The notes: a model not told the origin generated them from the sequence alone. Positions 19,466 to 29,980 are shown, counted from the stretch's first letter. The stretch: 64,000 nt of DNA from Limnohabitans sp. 2KL-51 (GCF_003063645.1 NZ_NESJ01000013.1:95289-159288); one strand, 5' to 3'. Numbers and translations are program-made.

Positions 19466-21345
19466 TGCGGGATCCTGACTTCAAAAACCACTTCCTGGTC
19501 TGTATGCAGATAGCTGACGGTGGCACCCATCTTTTCAGCCGCCGAATGCACCAGACTCAAGCCAATGCCCATGCCAGGGTGGTTCTGAAAATTGGGGTGA
19601 CGGTAGTAACGCTCAAACAACCGGTTTTCGTCAGGCAGGCTCTCCTTGGCCACACGGTTGCTGATGCTGAAGCAGGTCATAGCGGGTGTTTCATGGCCAA
19701 TGGTGATTTTGATTTTTCCATCGGTTGAATATTTGACAGCATTGCTGACCAGGTTTTCCACAATGAGGGCCAAAAAATGCGGGTCGGCACGAAAAAACGC
19801 GCCCTCTTGAATGCGCAATTCAAACCGGTCTGCATCTTGATACTCCTGCATGACCACGTTCATCAATTCCTGCGCCGAAATCTTTTCCGCAGAATCGCGC
19901 ACATCATGGCGCTCGATTTTGTTAGACAATGCCACGTGCTCGATCATCGCATTCATTCGGTTCACAGAAGCATCGATGCGCTGGATACGCTCAATCGAAT
20001 CTCCTTGTCCTTTGGCGGCCATCTTCAGCGAGGCCAAGGCAAATTTGATGGTGCTCAACGGCGTCTTCAACTCATGGGTCAGCATGTCAATCAGCTCTCT
20101 GCGTTCCTTGAGTTTTTCTTGGTTGGCTTTGGACTGAGCCGCCTCCATCTGAAAGCCCTGCAACTCTTTCAATTTCTCGATTTTGCGGTTGGATTTTTCA
20201 GTCGCCACAACCCAAAAAACGGCCATGCCGATGGGCACTCCATTGAGCCGCCAGTCTCCAGTGGATTGAAAAACAGTGATTTGCTCTAGAACGTCCGAAA
20301 ATCCGTAAGTGGCCAAGACCCCCAGGGTGGTGAGAACCAAAAACAGAGACCAGCCTGTCAACAAAATCGTTCGCAATTTGGGTGGGAAGTTTTGCGATGA
20401 AAACACGCCCCACAACTGCACCATTGAATTGATCCACATCACCACAAAATTGATCTTCAATGCCGAATCGGCATGTCCTGTCACCAACCACAAAAGGTTC
20501 ATGCCACAGACCATCAACAGGGCCACGACCGCTTTGGGATAGAAGGGCGCAGGACTGCATGCTCGCAGGGCCGCCCAGCCCAGCAGGATGACAAAAGGCA
20601 CGCGGATGACTTGCCCCAAGTTGCTCATGTGATTGACGGTTTCGGCCGCCAGCATCGGCAACCACTGGGCCAACAGACCGCTGTTGGCGGCGATCATGAA
20701 CACCGCCGACGCCTGAAGCCAGCAAAACACATGCAGCAAGACCGAGCGTTCCAGAAGCAGGAAGACGAGCGACAGCACCAGCACGGTGACCCCCAAGGTC
20801 AAAGACGCCGTCATCTGCTGGATGCGGCCTATGGCATTGGGCATCACCTCGTCAGATGAAACAAGGGCGGTATTGACCACCCTGACCGTGTCGGTCTGTA
20901 TTTTTAAATACGCGGTGACCGGGCTGCCTTTTGGCGCTTCGAACGAAAAACAGTACAGGTCATCTGGGCAGTTCTTCCATGACTTGACAAAACGGTCTCC
21001 GCCTTGCTGTGCCACCCATTGCCCATTTTCCTCAACATAAAACGTCAGCTGATCCAGGGAATAGGGCCCCACCCTGAGGACCAAACGCTCCCCGGGAGTG
21101 GTCTGTGCCGCATCGACCGTCGATACATTCGCTTGTATTTGCAGTCGGATCCAGGTTTCGCCCTTCACAAAACCCAGTCGAAGCTCACCTTGATAAGGTT
21201 TGAAGCTCAGCAACTGCGCCGCTTCCAGGGTTCGCGATGGCCCTTCTTCATGGTGGAACGCAGTGTCGAGCCGAAAGCGTGCATCTGCCGCATGCACAGT
21301 CACTTGGCAAAACAACAAAAACAAGAGTGAGAACAGGAACTTCAT
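19462..21345 (-). CDS. 7TMR-DISM-type membrane sensor histidine kinase
   Basis: Extracytoplasmic 7TMR-DISMED2-like N-terminus, multiple TM segments, MLTHELKTPLSTIKFALASLK H-box, VENLVSNAVKYSTDGKI, GMGIGLSLV. Confidence 0.85.
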   Translation of the reverse strand: MKFLFSLLFLLFCQVTVHAADARFRLDTAFHHEEGPSRTLEAAQLLSFKPYQGELRLGFVKGETWIRLQIQANVSTVDAAQTTPGERLVLRVGPYSLDQLTFYVEENGQWVAQQGGDRFVKSWKNCPDDLYCFSFEAPKGSPVTAYLKIQTDTVRVVNTALVSSDEVMPNAIGRIQQMTASLTLGVTVLVLSLVFLLLERSVLLHVFCWLQASAVFMIAANSGLLAQWLPMLAAETVNHMSNLGQVIRVPFVILLGWAALRACSPAPFYPKAVVALLMVCGMNLLWLVTGHADSALKINFVVMWINSMVQLWGVFSSQNFPPKLRTILLTGWSLFLVLTTLGVLATYGFSDVLEQITVFQSTGDWRLNGVPIGMAVFWVVATEKSNRKIEKLKELQGFQMEAAQSKANQEKLKERRELIDMLTHELKTPLSTIKFALASLKMAAKGQGDSIERIQRIDASVNRMNAMIEHVALSNKIERHDVRDSAEKISAQELMNVVMQEYQDADRFELRIQEGAFFRADPHFLALIVENLVSNAVKYSTDGKIKITIGHETPAMTCFSISNRVAKESLPDENRLFERYYRHPNFQNHPGMGIGLSLVHSAAEKMGATVSYLHTDQEVVFEVRIPH

Positions 21346-21576
21346 GGGCTGGCCAAATCATAGGAGCTTGGGCTTGATAAAACCGCAACCCAATGAAAAG
21401 GCAGTGGATTTGACGCCTGAAGTGAGAGCAATTGTGAGCTTTCACGGCGTCGATACAACAACAGGCCGGACCTTTGTGAGGATCTGTGCGCTTCTATGAA
21501 TTTTGGTGTGAAAACCCACAGGGCAAAGGGTTAGATTCCAGTCCACCTTGTGCTTATTTTTTTCAGGACTGACACC

Positions 21577-21858
21577 ATGGCTACTTTTCAACAATTGCAA
21601 CAACAAAAAGCCGAACTGGATTTGAAAATTGCCCAGTCAATGGACGCGGCCAGAAGAATGGCCGCCGAGTTGGAGCAAGCCCAAATACGCCACGAAGAAA
21701 TTGAAGCAGGCACGGCACAAATCATGTCGCTCATGGAGAAGTACAACCTGAGCAAGGAAGATCTTTTCCCGGGTTCGTCTCCCTCCAAGGTGACGAACTT
21801 GCCACTGAAAGAAGCCAAAACCTTGGCTGAAATGCGCCAGTATTTCAACCGCCGCTGA
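21577..21858 (+). CDS. Small H-NS-oligomerisation-domain-like protein lacking the usual DNA-binding tail
   Basis: Coiled-coil N-terminus followed by IMSLMEKYNLSKEDLF (H-NS/BpH3-like linker); no TWTGRGRPP-like C-terminal motif. Confidence 0.5.
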   Translation: MATFQQLQQQKAELDLKIAQSMDAARRMAAELEQAQIRHEEIEAGTAQIMSLMEKYNLSKEDLFPGSSPSKVTNLPLKEAKTLAEMRQYFNRR

Positions 21859-21911
21859 TCAAACCATGGACATCGTTCAGCATTTCGCCCATGTCCACAG
21901 CCTGGCAGCCT

Positions 21912-23723
21912 TCAGAATCGGGCACCCGCGACCAGACTCACATGGTCGCGGTCGATCCGCAGGTTGTATCGGCCACCGCTGAAGCGGTGGTACTGAAGAT
22001 CGCCAAAATAACGCCGCCCAAACTCCGCGCGCAAGGCAGGGCGCAGCAGGGTTCGACCTTCTGAGTAAAGACCGTCGTAAGAGTAGCCTCTGACATCCCG
22101 GGCCCACAACAAAGAAGGCGTCCAGGTGATGCCCGAACCGGCCGGGGCATATCGGGCCGAAGCCAGCATCCTCAGACCCCAAGCGCTCGATGAAATGTAG
22201 CCATCACTGGTGCAGGTCTTGCCGGGCACGGTGTCCACACAGGCGGGGCCCCCGGTGTAGGCTGCCCCGTTGTAGCCCACGGGTCGGCCGTAACGCAACA
22301 CCGCGGAATCTGGCAGACCTCGCACCTGGCTGACGCCGACTTCGGCCAGCAAGCTGATGCGCTCTGCGCCCAGGGTTTTTGGAAACACCGTGTTCACGCC
22401 CAAGCTGCCCGTGGTCACGGCAAAGCGGTCATACGCGTCAAAGCTGGCGCCCACAGGCAAAGAGTTGATGCCTTTGTTCAGCGCCAGCACCGAGGCTGGG
22501 CTGCGGGAGGCAAAGCTGGACAGCACGTCAAAAGCGTTCAAGGTGATGGGTTGATGCGGCCGGTAAGCCACTTCGCCCAACAGGCGCGTGGTCGGCGTCA
22601 GCTTTTTGATGAAACTCAAGCCCATCAAAGACACATCTTCAGGATAGACCATGGCGTAGCTGACCGAGCGCACACCCGGTGTGAGGGCGTTGATGGTCAA
22701 GCGCAAGCTGGGGTTGGCGCTGTGCGTGTTCATGGCAAAGAATTTGACATCGGCATCCCAGGGCTCGGCCTTGTAGCCCACCAAAATGCCATAAGCGCCT
22801 GTACTTGCTGCCTTCACATCGGCATTGCGGTTCAAATAGGCGCCACTGGCCAGCAGGCTTTGCTCGGACGCGCCGGCCAAGGCCGCGAATTCGCAGCCCT
22901 GTGGCGCAAACGACTGCACGTCGAAAAAGGTGCCGCAACCGGGCAAGACCGCGCTGCGCGACTCGTAGGCCGCAAAGCCCTCCAGACGCCACAGGCTGCT
23001 CGGCGCCCATTGGGCGCTCACCATGCCCACGGGCAAGCGACTCTCCGAAGGCAAAGCCCCTGGCCGCAGCATGGAGGCCACATCGGCGGGGTTGATGGCC
23101 GCATTCACGCCGCCCATGCCCAACAGTGGCCCACCCCACGCAAGCACTTGGCGGCCCAGACGCAGTTTGAGTGGTGTGTCAGCGCCTGCATCGACCTGCC
23201 CGTACACGAAGACTTCATGTAAATCAAGGTTGCCGAACCGGGCGCTGGGCGCAAACCCCTTGTCACTCAACGGCTGGTTGGGCTGAAAGCCGTTGGGATA
23301 ATTGCCATAGGCCGCATTTTTCTCGCCCAAAGCAAAATCGTGCCAAGCTCTGCCACGCACAAAGAGGCCCATGTTGTCTTTTTTCAAGTCCAGGTCCCAC
23401 ACGAGCTTGAGCACGTTGGAAATGGGCTGGCCTTTGGCAAAGTTCAAATTCGACCCGCCGGTCTGGCCCTGCAAGTGGCCCTTGGGCGTGCCGGGCACAA
23501 CCCTGGAGGGCCAATCGGCATAAGCGTCCGGACTGGGCGATTCGGTGCGGATTTGCGTGCCCCAAGTGACCGCGCCATGGAACTTGGCCTCAACACCCTC
23601 ACCCAACTGGATGTCGATGGCAGCAGCCTGAAAACAAGCCGCAGCCATGGCCGAGAAACCCAGCGCGCTTCTTGTTGTATTCACTTGGATATTCCTTGCT
23701 GTCAATCGGGTGGGCCCTGTCAC
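21912..23723 (-). CDS. DUF1302 family outer-membrane protein
   Basis: IDIQLGEGVEAKFHGAVTWGTQIRTESPSP; NLNFAKGQPISNVLKLVWDLDLKKDNMGLFVRGRAWHDF; LRLGRQVLAWGGPLLG. Exact start uncertain. Confidence 0.82.
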   Translation of the reverse strand: MTGPTRLTARNIQVNTTRSALGFSAMAAACFQAAAIDIQLGEGVEAKFHGAVTWGTQIRTESPSPDAYADWPSRVVPGTPKGHLQGQTGGSNLNFAKGQPISNVLKLVWDLDLKKDNMGLFVRGRAWHDFALGEKNAAYGNYPNGFQPNQPLSDKGFAPSARFGNLDLHEVFVYGQVDAGADTPLKLRLGRQVLAWGGPLLGMGGVNAAINPADVASMLRPGALPSESRLPVGMVSAQWAPSSLWRLEGFAAYESRSAVLPGCGTFFDVQSFAPQGCEFAALAGASEQSLLASGAYLNRNADVKAASTGAYGILVGYKAEPWDADVKFFAMNTHSANPSLRLTINALTPGVRSVSYAMVYPEDVSLMGLSFIKKLTPTTRLLGEVAYRPHQPITLNAFDVLSSFASRSPASVLALNKGINSLPVGASFDAYDRFAVTTGSLGVNTVFPKTLGAERISLLAEVGVSQVRGLPDSAVLRYGRPVGYNGAAYTGGPACVDTVPGKTCTSDGYISSSAWGLRMLASARYAPAGSGITWTPSLLWARDVRGYSYDGLYSEGRTLLRPALRAEFGRRYFGDLQYHRFSGGRYNLRIDRDHVSLVAGARF

Positions 23724-23970
23724 TGAGCCCCATTATTGGCCGCAACGTTGTTTGGTACTACGTCTACCCGATCACGGGACTGGTATTTTTGACATTTTTA
23801 ATGATTATTGACCCTTCTTCAGTGCGGTGGCGCATGCGCACGCTTTCATCTCTGCGATTGAAGGGACATTCACGCACTTGGTGGCAAAATGCCCGGTCCA
23901 TAAAACATGCCGACTCAAGGCATGCGTCCCACGCCCGGGCTTCAGCCCTTCTGATTGACAGCCCCCATTC

Positions 23971-25224
23971 ATGATGTCCTCCCCCGTCGGCACACTCGGC
24001 ATCGATTTCGGCACCTCAAACTCGGCCATGGCCTGGCTCGACCCCGAGGGCAACGCCCGCCTGATCCCGCTGGAAAGTGAGGCCATGGCCATGCCCACGG
24101 CCGTGTTCTACAACGCCGAAGACAGCAGCACCCACTTTGGGCGGGATGCTCTCAAACACTATCTGGAAGGCACCGAGGGGCGTTTGATGCGTTCGCTGAA
24201 AAGCCTGCTGGGCAGCCCTTTGCTGCTGGAGACCACACAAATCGGGCATCAGCAGATCAGTTTTCAGGACATCATCGGCACCTTTTTGGCCACTTTGCGC
24301 GAACGCGCTGCGCTGCACTTGGGCAGCGCACCGCGCCGCGTGGTCATGGGCAGGCCCGTGCACTTTGTGGACGATGACCCTGAGCGCGATGCGCAGGCCG
24401 AAGCCTCGCTGCGCCAAGCCGTGGAGTCGGTGGGTTTTGACGAGGTGTCATTTCAGCTGGAGCCGATTGCGGCCGCGTTGGACTACGAACAACGCCTGAC
24501 AAAAGAAAGCACTGTACTGGTGGTGGACTTGGGCGGTGGTACGTCGGACTTTACGGTGGTGCGCCTGGGGCCAGATCGAAGGCAACAAGCCGATCGCAGT
24601 GCGGACATTTTGGCCACCTCGGGTGTGCACATTGGTGGCACTGATTACGACCGGCAACTGAACCTGGCGCAGGTCATGCCGCTGCTGGGCTACAGGCACT
24701 TGGGGCCCGAGCAGCGCGAGGTGCCTAGCCGCGTGTTTTTTGATCTGGCCACATGGCACCTGATTCACTGGCAATACCAACCCAGAGCCATCGCCCACGC
24801 CAAAACCCTGCTCAGCAATTACAGCAACCCGCGCCTGCACGAGCGCCTGATGCAGGTCCTGAGCGAGCGCCACGGTCACCTGATGGCGCACGAAGTGGAG
24901 CAGGCCAAGATCCGCTGCTCCGTGCAGTTGACGGACACATCGATGAACTTGGCCGTGATCGAAAAAAACCTGCAAGTGGGTTTGGGCCTGGAAGACATGC
25001 AGCTGCACTTGCGCGAGCTGCTAACGCGCACCGTGGCCTGTGCGCGTGAATGCGTGCGGCGGGCGGGCCTGACCGATGCGTCTTTGGATGCCATCTACCT
25101 CACGGGCGGCTCGTCGGCCTTGCGCACCTTACAACACGCCTTGCAAGCCGAGTTTGTCGGCGTGCCCTTGGTCGAGGGCGACTTGTTTGGGGGCGTCGCA
25201 CTGGGTCTGGCCTACCACCGCTGA
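23971..25224 (+). CDS. Hsp70-family chaperone-like protein (YegD-like)
   Basis: GIDFGTSNSAMAWLDP; VVDLGGGTSDFTVVRL; YLTGGSSALRTLQ. Confidence 0.9.
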   Translation: MMSSPVGTLGIDFGTSNSAMAWLDPEGNARLIPLESEAMAMPTAVFYNAEDSSTHFGRDALKHYLEGTEGRLMRSLKSLLGSPLLLETTQIGHQQISFQDIIGTFLATLRERAALHLGSAPRRVVMGRPVHFVDDDPERDAQAEASLRQAVESVGFDEVSFQLEPIAAALDYEQRLTKESTVLVVDLGGGTSDFTVVRLGPDRRQQADRSADILATSGVHIGGTDYDRQLNLAQVMPLLGYRHLGPEQREVPSRVFFDLATWHLIHWQYQPRAIAHAKTLLSNYSNPRLHERLMQVLSERHGHLMAHEVEQAKIRCSVQLTDTSMNLAVIEKNLQVGLGLEDMQLHLRELLTRTVACARECVRRAGLTDASLDAIYLTGGSSALRTLQHALQAEFVGVPLVEGDLFGGVALGLAYHR

Positions 25225-25243
25225 GCAGCCCAAACCTCCCCTC

Positions 25244-25278
25244 GTAGGTCGGGCCTTTATGGTCCGACAGCCACCTAC
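25244..25278. repeat. REP-like unit GTAGGTCGGGCCTTTATGGTCCGACAGCCACCTAC
   Basis: Imperfect hairpin, same family as 12844-12918. Confidence 0.7.
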
Positions 25279-25396
25279 AAAACCCCCTTAGCCTTCCTTG
25301 CCATTCATGGGCGGTCCCCTCTTGGGTAGCAGATGGTCCGGTGCGGGACCTTATGGGTTCAAGCCTGAGACACTCGTACTATGGGCGCCTGCCCGA

Positions 25397-26596
25397 TCAC
25401 GTCTTTTGCAGATAAACATAGGCGCCCATGAGTGGGTTGGCCTGGTCCAGCCGCAAAGGTGCGCGGTACAAGCGGGCCCATTGCCAGCCGTGCTGAGCAG
25501 CCAGCCCTTGCAGATAAGTCAGGTCGTGCGCATAACGCAGCGTGCTGTGCAACTGCACGGCCAGGCCAGGATCTGCCTCTTCCACGGTGAAAGCCAACCA
25601 GCCACCCGGCCGCATTCGGGGGCCCAGGGCCTCAAAAACCGCCTCCAGATGCCCCACGTAGATGAACACATCGGCCGCCAGCACCAGGTCAACCCGCTCG
25701 GTGCCTTGCTTCAAAAAATCGACCAACTCCTGGGCGTGCAGGCTGTCGTAAACCCCCAGCGCACGGGCTTTGTCCAGCATGGCCGAAGACAGGTCCACCC
25801 CAATCAAGTGCTCGGCACGCGGACGTACCAAGTGGCCACACAAACCAGTGCCACAACCCAAATCCCAAACCCGTTCAAACCGCGTGTCCGGTGGGATGGG
25901 CAGTTGCTCCAACAACACACGGTGGCCCTGGTAGCCCAGCTGGCCCACCAGGTGTGCCTCAAAGTCGTTGGCGTACTGGTCAAACAGGGTTGCCACATAA
26001 GCCGCAGGCGCATTCACCACGGGCTGCTCCGGGCTCAGGGCAGCCAGGTAATAGCGGTGCAGCTCGGGGTCGGCCCCCAGCTGCATCGCCCGCTGGTAAC
26101 CCGCTTTCGCCTGCACGGTCTGGCCCATGTCACGCTGCACATGGGCCAGCTGGCTCCAGGCTTCGGTCAACTCGGGCTCATGCGCCAAGGCCTGCTCAAA
26201 GACTTGCACGGCTTGCGGCAATCGCCCTTGATGCGCCAAACACTGGCCCCAGCGCAAACAAAATTCAGCTCCGTCGGCGCCCAAGGCATGGGCTTGCTCA
26301 TGGCAATGCAAGGCTTGCGGCCAGTTGCCCAAGGCCATTTGCGTCACGCCCCAGGCCTTCCAGGCATCGGTTTGCGAGCCGTCTGCTTCTATGGCTTGGC
26401 GCAGGCACTCGTCGGCCCGCTCAAAGCGGCCCAGCTGCACGCAGCTGACACCCAGGTTCATGAGCACTGAGGACCTGCCCGGCGCGTGCCGCAAAGCTTG
26501 TTCAAAAAACTCGCAGGCCGCCTCGAAGTCGTGGCGTTCAAACTGTTCGATGCCAGCCACAAAGGCTTGGCGAGCTTGTTCGAGTGAAGGGTCCAT
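25397..26596 (-). CDS. TPR-repeat protein with C-terminal SAM-dependent methyltransferase domain
   Basis: N-terminal TPR-like repeats; FERVWDLGCGTGLCGHLVRPRAEHLIGVDLSSAMLDKARALGVYD. Confidence 0.85.
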   Translation of the reverse strand: MDPSLEQARQAFVAGIEQFERHDFEAACEFFEQALRHAPGRSSVLMNLGVSCVQLGRFERADECLRQAIEADGSQTDAWKAWGVTQMALGNWPQALHCHEQAHALGADGAEFCLRWGQCLAHQGRLPQAVQVFEQALAHEPELTEAWSQLAHVQRDMGQTVQAKAGYQRAMQLGADPELHRYYLAALSPEQPVVNAPAAYVATLFDQYANDFEAHLVGQLGYQGHRVLLEQLPIPPDTRFERVWDLGCGTGLCGHLVRPRAEHLIGVDLSSAMLDKARALGVYDSLHAQELVDFLKQGTERVDLVLAADVFIYVGHLEAVFEALGPRMRPGGWLAFTVEEADPGLAVQLHSTLRYAHDLTYLQGLAAQHGWQWARLYRAPLRLDQANPLMGAYVYLQKT

Positions 26597-26689
26597 GATC
26601 GCCAGTGTGACACAGGCTTTGTGACCCCAAGGGTGCGCCCATCCAGCGCAAGGCACAATGCTTTGCAACATGCGAACACCGGAGACTCC

Positions 26690-27874
26690 ATGAAAGAAAC
26701 CCCTTACGCCTGGGTGGTGGTTTGGGCCACTTTTGTGTGCCTGGCCTTGATCTTTGGGGTGTCGTATTCGTTCGCGGCTTTTTTTGAGTCGTTTGCGATT
26801 GAGTTTTCGGCCCAACGGGCCGATGTATCCTGGATCTTTGGCCTCTCGGGCTTTGTCTACTTTGTGATGGGGGCTGGCGGCGGCATGCTGGCCGACCGCT
26901 TTGGGCCGCGCATCGTGTGCTCGGCGGGCATGGCACTCATTGCGCTGGGCTTGTTGGCCACCAGTTGGGCCACCTCTTTGCTCACGGTATACGTGAGCTA
27001 CGGCTTGTTGGTCGGATTGGGCATTGCGCTGGTCTACACCCCGTCCATTGCCAGCGTGCAGCCTTGGTTCACTACCCGGCGCGGGCTGGCCGGGGGCATT
27101 GCCAGCTCGGGTGTGGGCGCGGGCACCTTGCTGGTGCCGGTGTTGGTGGCCATGGCGATTGGCCCCATGCCCTGGCGAGAGGCGATGCAGGTGCTGGCGC
27201 TGGGTGTGTTGGTGTTGGGTTTGTTGGCGGCTGCTTTGCTGCGGCGCGCACCGGCCGCTCCGTCCAGCGGATCAGGCGGATCTGCCACGGGCCTGACTTT
27301 GCGTGAAACCTTGCGCAGCCCGACCTTTCGCTGGCTGTACCTGGCCACGGTGCTGGCTTCGCCCGTGATGTTCATCCCGTTCGCGCACGTGTCGGCCTCG
27401 GCGCGAGATCTGGGTCTGGGTGAAGCGTTTGCGGTGGGCCTGGTGGGCTTGATTGGCGTGGGCAGTCTGGTCGGGCGCTTTGCCATTGGCCTGCTGGCCG
27501 ACCGTCTGGGCCGGGCTCAAACACTGGTGCTGATGCAGCTGTCCATGGGCGCATCTTATGTGCTGTGGGGTGCGGCAGGCGGGCAGTTTTTGTTGATGAT
27601 TTTTGCGCTGTGGTTTGGCCTGAGTTATGGCAGCATCGTGTCGCTTTTGCCGGCCATTTGCATGGATTACTTTGGCGGCAGATCGGTGGCCAGCGTGGTG
27701 GGCACGCTCTACAGCGGCGCGGCTTTTGGCAACTTGTTGGGCCCGGTGCTGGCCGGCGCGGTGTTTGACCACAGCGGCCACTACCTGGGCGTGATGGCGG
27801 TGTGCGGGGTACTGTCACTGTGCGCCACCTGGGCCTCAAGGCAGATGAAGCGCAGTGGGCAGGTGACGTATTGA
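26690..27874 (+). CDS. MFS transporter (oxalate:formate antiporter/monocarboxylate-like)
   Basis: Twelve-TM-like hydrophobic protein; GGGMLADRFGPR, TRRGLAGGIASSGVGAG. Confidence 0.87.
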   Translation: MKETPYAWVVVWATFVCLALIFGVSYSFAAFFESFAIEFSAQRADVSWIFGLSGFVYFVMGAGGGMLADRFGPRIVCSAGMALIALGLLATSWATSLLTVYVSYGLLVGLGIALVYTPSIASVQPWFTTRRGLAGGIASSGVGAGTLLVPVLVAMAIGPMPWREAMQVLALGVLVLGLLAAALLRRAPAAPSSGSGGSATGLTLRETLRSPTFRWLYLATVLASPVMFIPFAHVSASARDLGLGEAFAVGLVGLIGVGSLVGRFAIGLLADRLGRAQTLVLMQLSMGASYVLWGAAGGQFLLMIFALWFGLSYGSIVSLLPAICMDYFGGRSVASVVGTLYSGAAFGNLLGPVLAGAVFDHSGHYLGVMAVCGVLSLCATWASRQMKRSGQVTY

Positions 27875-27921
27875 ACTTGACCCCTATGAAGATGACAGGT
27901 TCGGTACTTGGCTTGATGGTT

Positions 27922-27996
27922 TTGTGGGAGCCCACCCCTGTGGGCGATGGCTTGTGGGGCGTGTTCCACGCCCATCGCCCACGGGGTGGGCTCCTA
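27922..27996. repeat. REP-like inverted pair, GGAGCCCACCCYGTGGGCGATGG family
   Basis: TGTGGGAGCCCACCCCTGTGGGCGATGGC and its inverted partner GCCCATCGCCCACGGGGTGGGCTCCTAGA. Confidence 0.85.
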
Positions 27997-28063
27997 GAAA
28001 GAACTTGCGCCGCTTAAGCTGAAGACTCCAACAGAACGACGCCGAAGAGACAGAAGGACTTTC

Positions 28064-28531
28064 ATGCACAACGATTTACACGCGCTCAGGCGCATCCTCA
28101 AAACGTGCACCACCATCGCCGTGGTGGGCCTGTCAGCCGAATGGCACCGGCCCAGCTACTTCGCGGCCAAGTACATGCAGTCGCACGGCTTTCGCATCGT
28201 GCCTGTTAACCCGCGCTATGCGGGCACACAGGTGTTGGGCGAGACCTGTTATGCCAGCCTGGGCGATATCCCTTTCAAGATCGACATGGTCGATGTGTTT
28301 CGCCGCGCCGAAGATGTGTTGCCCATTGCCGAGCAGGCGGTGCAGATCGGTGCGCGTTGCCTGTGGCAACAGCTGGGCGTGGCCAGCCCCGAAGCCGATG
28401 CGCTGGCTCGGCAAGCCGGGCTGGATTCTGTGAGCAACCGCTGCGTCAAGATCGAACACGCCCGGCTGTTCGGTGGCCTGAACTGGGTGGGCGTGAACAC
28501 CGGCATCATCTCGGCGCGGCGCTTGGTGTGA
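28064..28531 (+). CDS. CoA-binding domain protein (YccU-like)
   Basis: TIAVVGLSAEWHRPSYFAAKYMQSHGFRIVPVNPRY; VDVFRRAEDVLPIAEQAV; CVKIEHARL. Confidence 0.87.
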   Translation: MHNDLHALRRILKTCTTIAVVGLSAEWHRPSYFAAKYMQSHGFRIVPVNPRYAGTQVLGETCYASLGDIPFKIDMVDVFRRAEDVLPIAEQAVQIGARCLWQQLGVASPEADALARQAGLDSVSNRCVKIEHARLFGGLNWVGVNTGIISARRLV

Positions 28532-28538
28532 GGCCAGT

Positions 28539-28564
28539 GATCGCCCACGGGGTGGGCTCCTACA
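28539..28564. repeat. Single REP-like unit of the GGAGCCCACC family
   Basis: GATCGCCCACGGGGTGGGCTCCTACA immediately 3' of the CoA-binding gene. Confidence 0.8.
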
Positions 28565-28649
28565 AATACAGGCACGCGTCACGTCCCATGGCCGACATGT
28601 TGTCCATGCAATTGCAGTTTTTTGAACCGACTTTTTGATATCCACCACC

Positions 28650-29933
28650 ATGACCGACCGCCAATTCCATCCCGAAACTCTGGCCATCCACGCCGGGCAA
28701 ATTCCCGATGCAGCCACGGGCGCACGCGCCCTGCCGATTTACCAAACCAGCAGCTTCGTGTTTGACAGCGCCGAGCACGCGGCGTCGCTGTTCAACCTGC
28801 AGACCTTTGGCAATGTGTATTCGCGCCTGAGCAACCCCACGGTGGCGGTGCTCGAAGAGCGCGTTGCAGCACTCGAGGGCGGGCGTGCTGCCGTGGCCAG
28901 TGCCTCGGGCATGGCGGCCGAAACCATGGCGCTGATGACCCTCTTGCAATCGGGCGACCATGTGGTGGCGGCCGGGGCTTTGTATGGCGGCTCGGTCACC
29001 ATGCTGGCCGTGAGCCTGGCCAAGTTCGGCATCGAAACCACTTTTGTCGATGCGACAAAGCCCGAAGACTTTGCGGCTGCCATGCGGCCCAACACGCGGG
29101 CAGTGTATGCCGAAAGCCTGGGCAACCCGAGCATGGTGGTGCTGGACATCGCGGCCGTGGCCGAGGTGGCCCACGCGCACGGCGTGCCGCTGATCATCGA
29201 CAACACCGTGCCCAGCCCGCTGCTGTGCAATCCGCTGGCGCTGGGCGCAGACATCGTGGTGCATTCGGCCACCAAATACCTGGCCGGGCACGGCACCACG
29301 CTGGGCGGCGTGGTGGTGGAGGGCGGCAAATTCCCTTGGGACAACGGCAAGTTTCCCGGTATGACCGAGCCGTCCAAGGGCTACCACGGTGTGAAGTTTT
29401 ACGAGACCTTTGGCGACTTTGGCTTTTCCATGCGCTGCCGCATGGAAAGCCTGCGCGTGTTTGGCGCATCGCTCAGCCCCATGAGCGCTTGGCAAATTTT
29501 GCAAGGCGTCGAGACCCTGCCGCTGCGCATGCAAAAGCACTGCGACAACGCGCTGGGCGTGGCGAAGTTTTTGCAGACCGACCCGCGTGTGGCCTGGGTC
29601 AATTACCCGGGCCTGAGCGACCACCCACAACACGCCCTGATGCAGCGCCAGATGCGCGGCGCGTCAGGCTTGCTGTCCTTTGGTGTGAAAGGCGGTTTGG
29701 CGCAGGGCGTGACGTTCATCGAGTCGGCCCAGTTCATGAGCCATCTGGTCAACATCGGCGACACCCGTACCCTGATCAGTCACCCGGCCAGCACCACGCA
29801 CCGCCAGCTTGACGAAGCACAGCAACTGGCTGCGGGCGTGCCGCCCGACATGGTGCGCATCTCGGTCGGCTTGGAAAACCTGGACGACATCCTGTGGGAC
29901 ATCGACCAGGCGCTGGACAAGGCCAGCCGCTGA
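28650..29933 (+). CDS. O-acetylhomoserine aminocarboxypropyltransferase / Cys-Met PLP enzyme
   Basis: NVYSRLSNPTVAVLEERVAALEGG; HSATKYLAGHGTTLGG; TRTLISHPASTTHRQL. Confidence 0.93.
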   Translation: MTDRQFHPETLAIHAGQIPDAATGARALPIYQTSSFVFDSAEHAASLFNLQTFGNVYSRLSNPTVAVLEERVAALEGGRAAVASASGMAAETMALMTLLQSGDHVVAAGALYGGSVTMLAVSLAKFGIETTFVDATKPEDFAAAMRPNTRAVYAESLGNPSMVVLDIAAVAEVAHAHGVPLIIDNTVPSPLLCNPLALGADIVVHSATKYLAGHGTTLGGVVVEGGKFPWDNGKFPGMTEPSKGYHGVKFYETFGDFGFSMRCRMESLRVFGASLSPMSAWQILQGVETLPLRMQKHCDNALGVAKFLQTDPRVAWVNYPGLSDHPQHALMQRQMRGASGLLSFGVKGGLAQGVTFIESAQFMSHLVNIGDTRTLISHPASTTHRQLDEAQQLAAGVPPDMVRISVGLENLDDILWDIDQALDKASR

Positions 29934-29980
29934 GTCGATGCCGTGGCGCATGGGCCAAGACCGTCACGGCGCGTGCCGAG

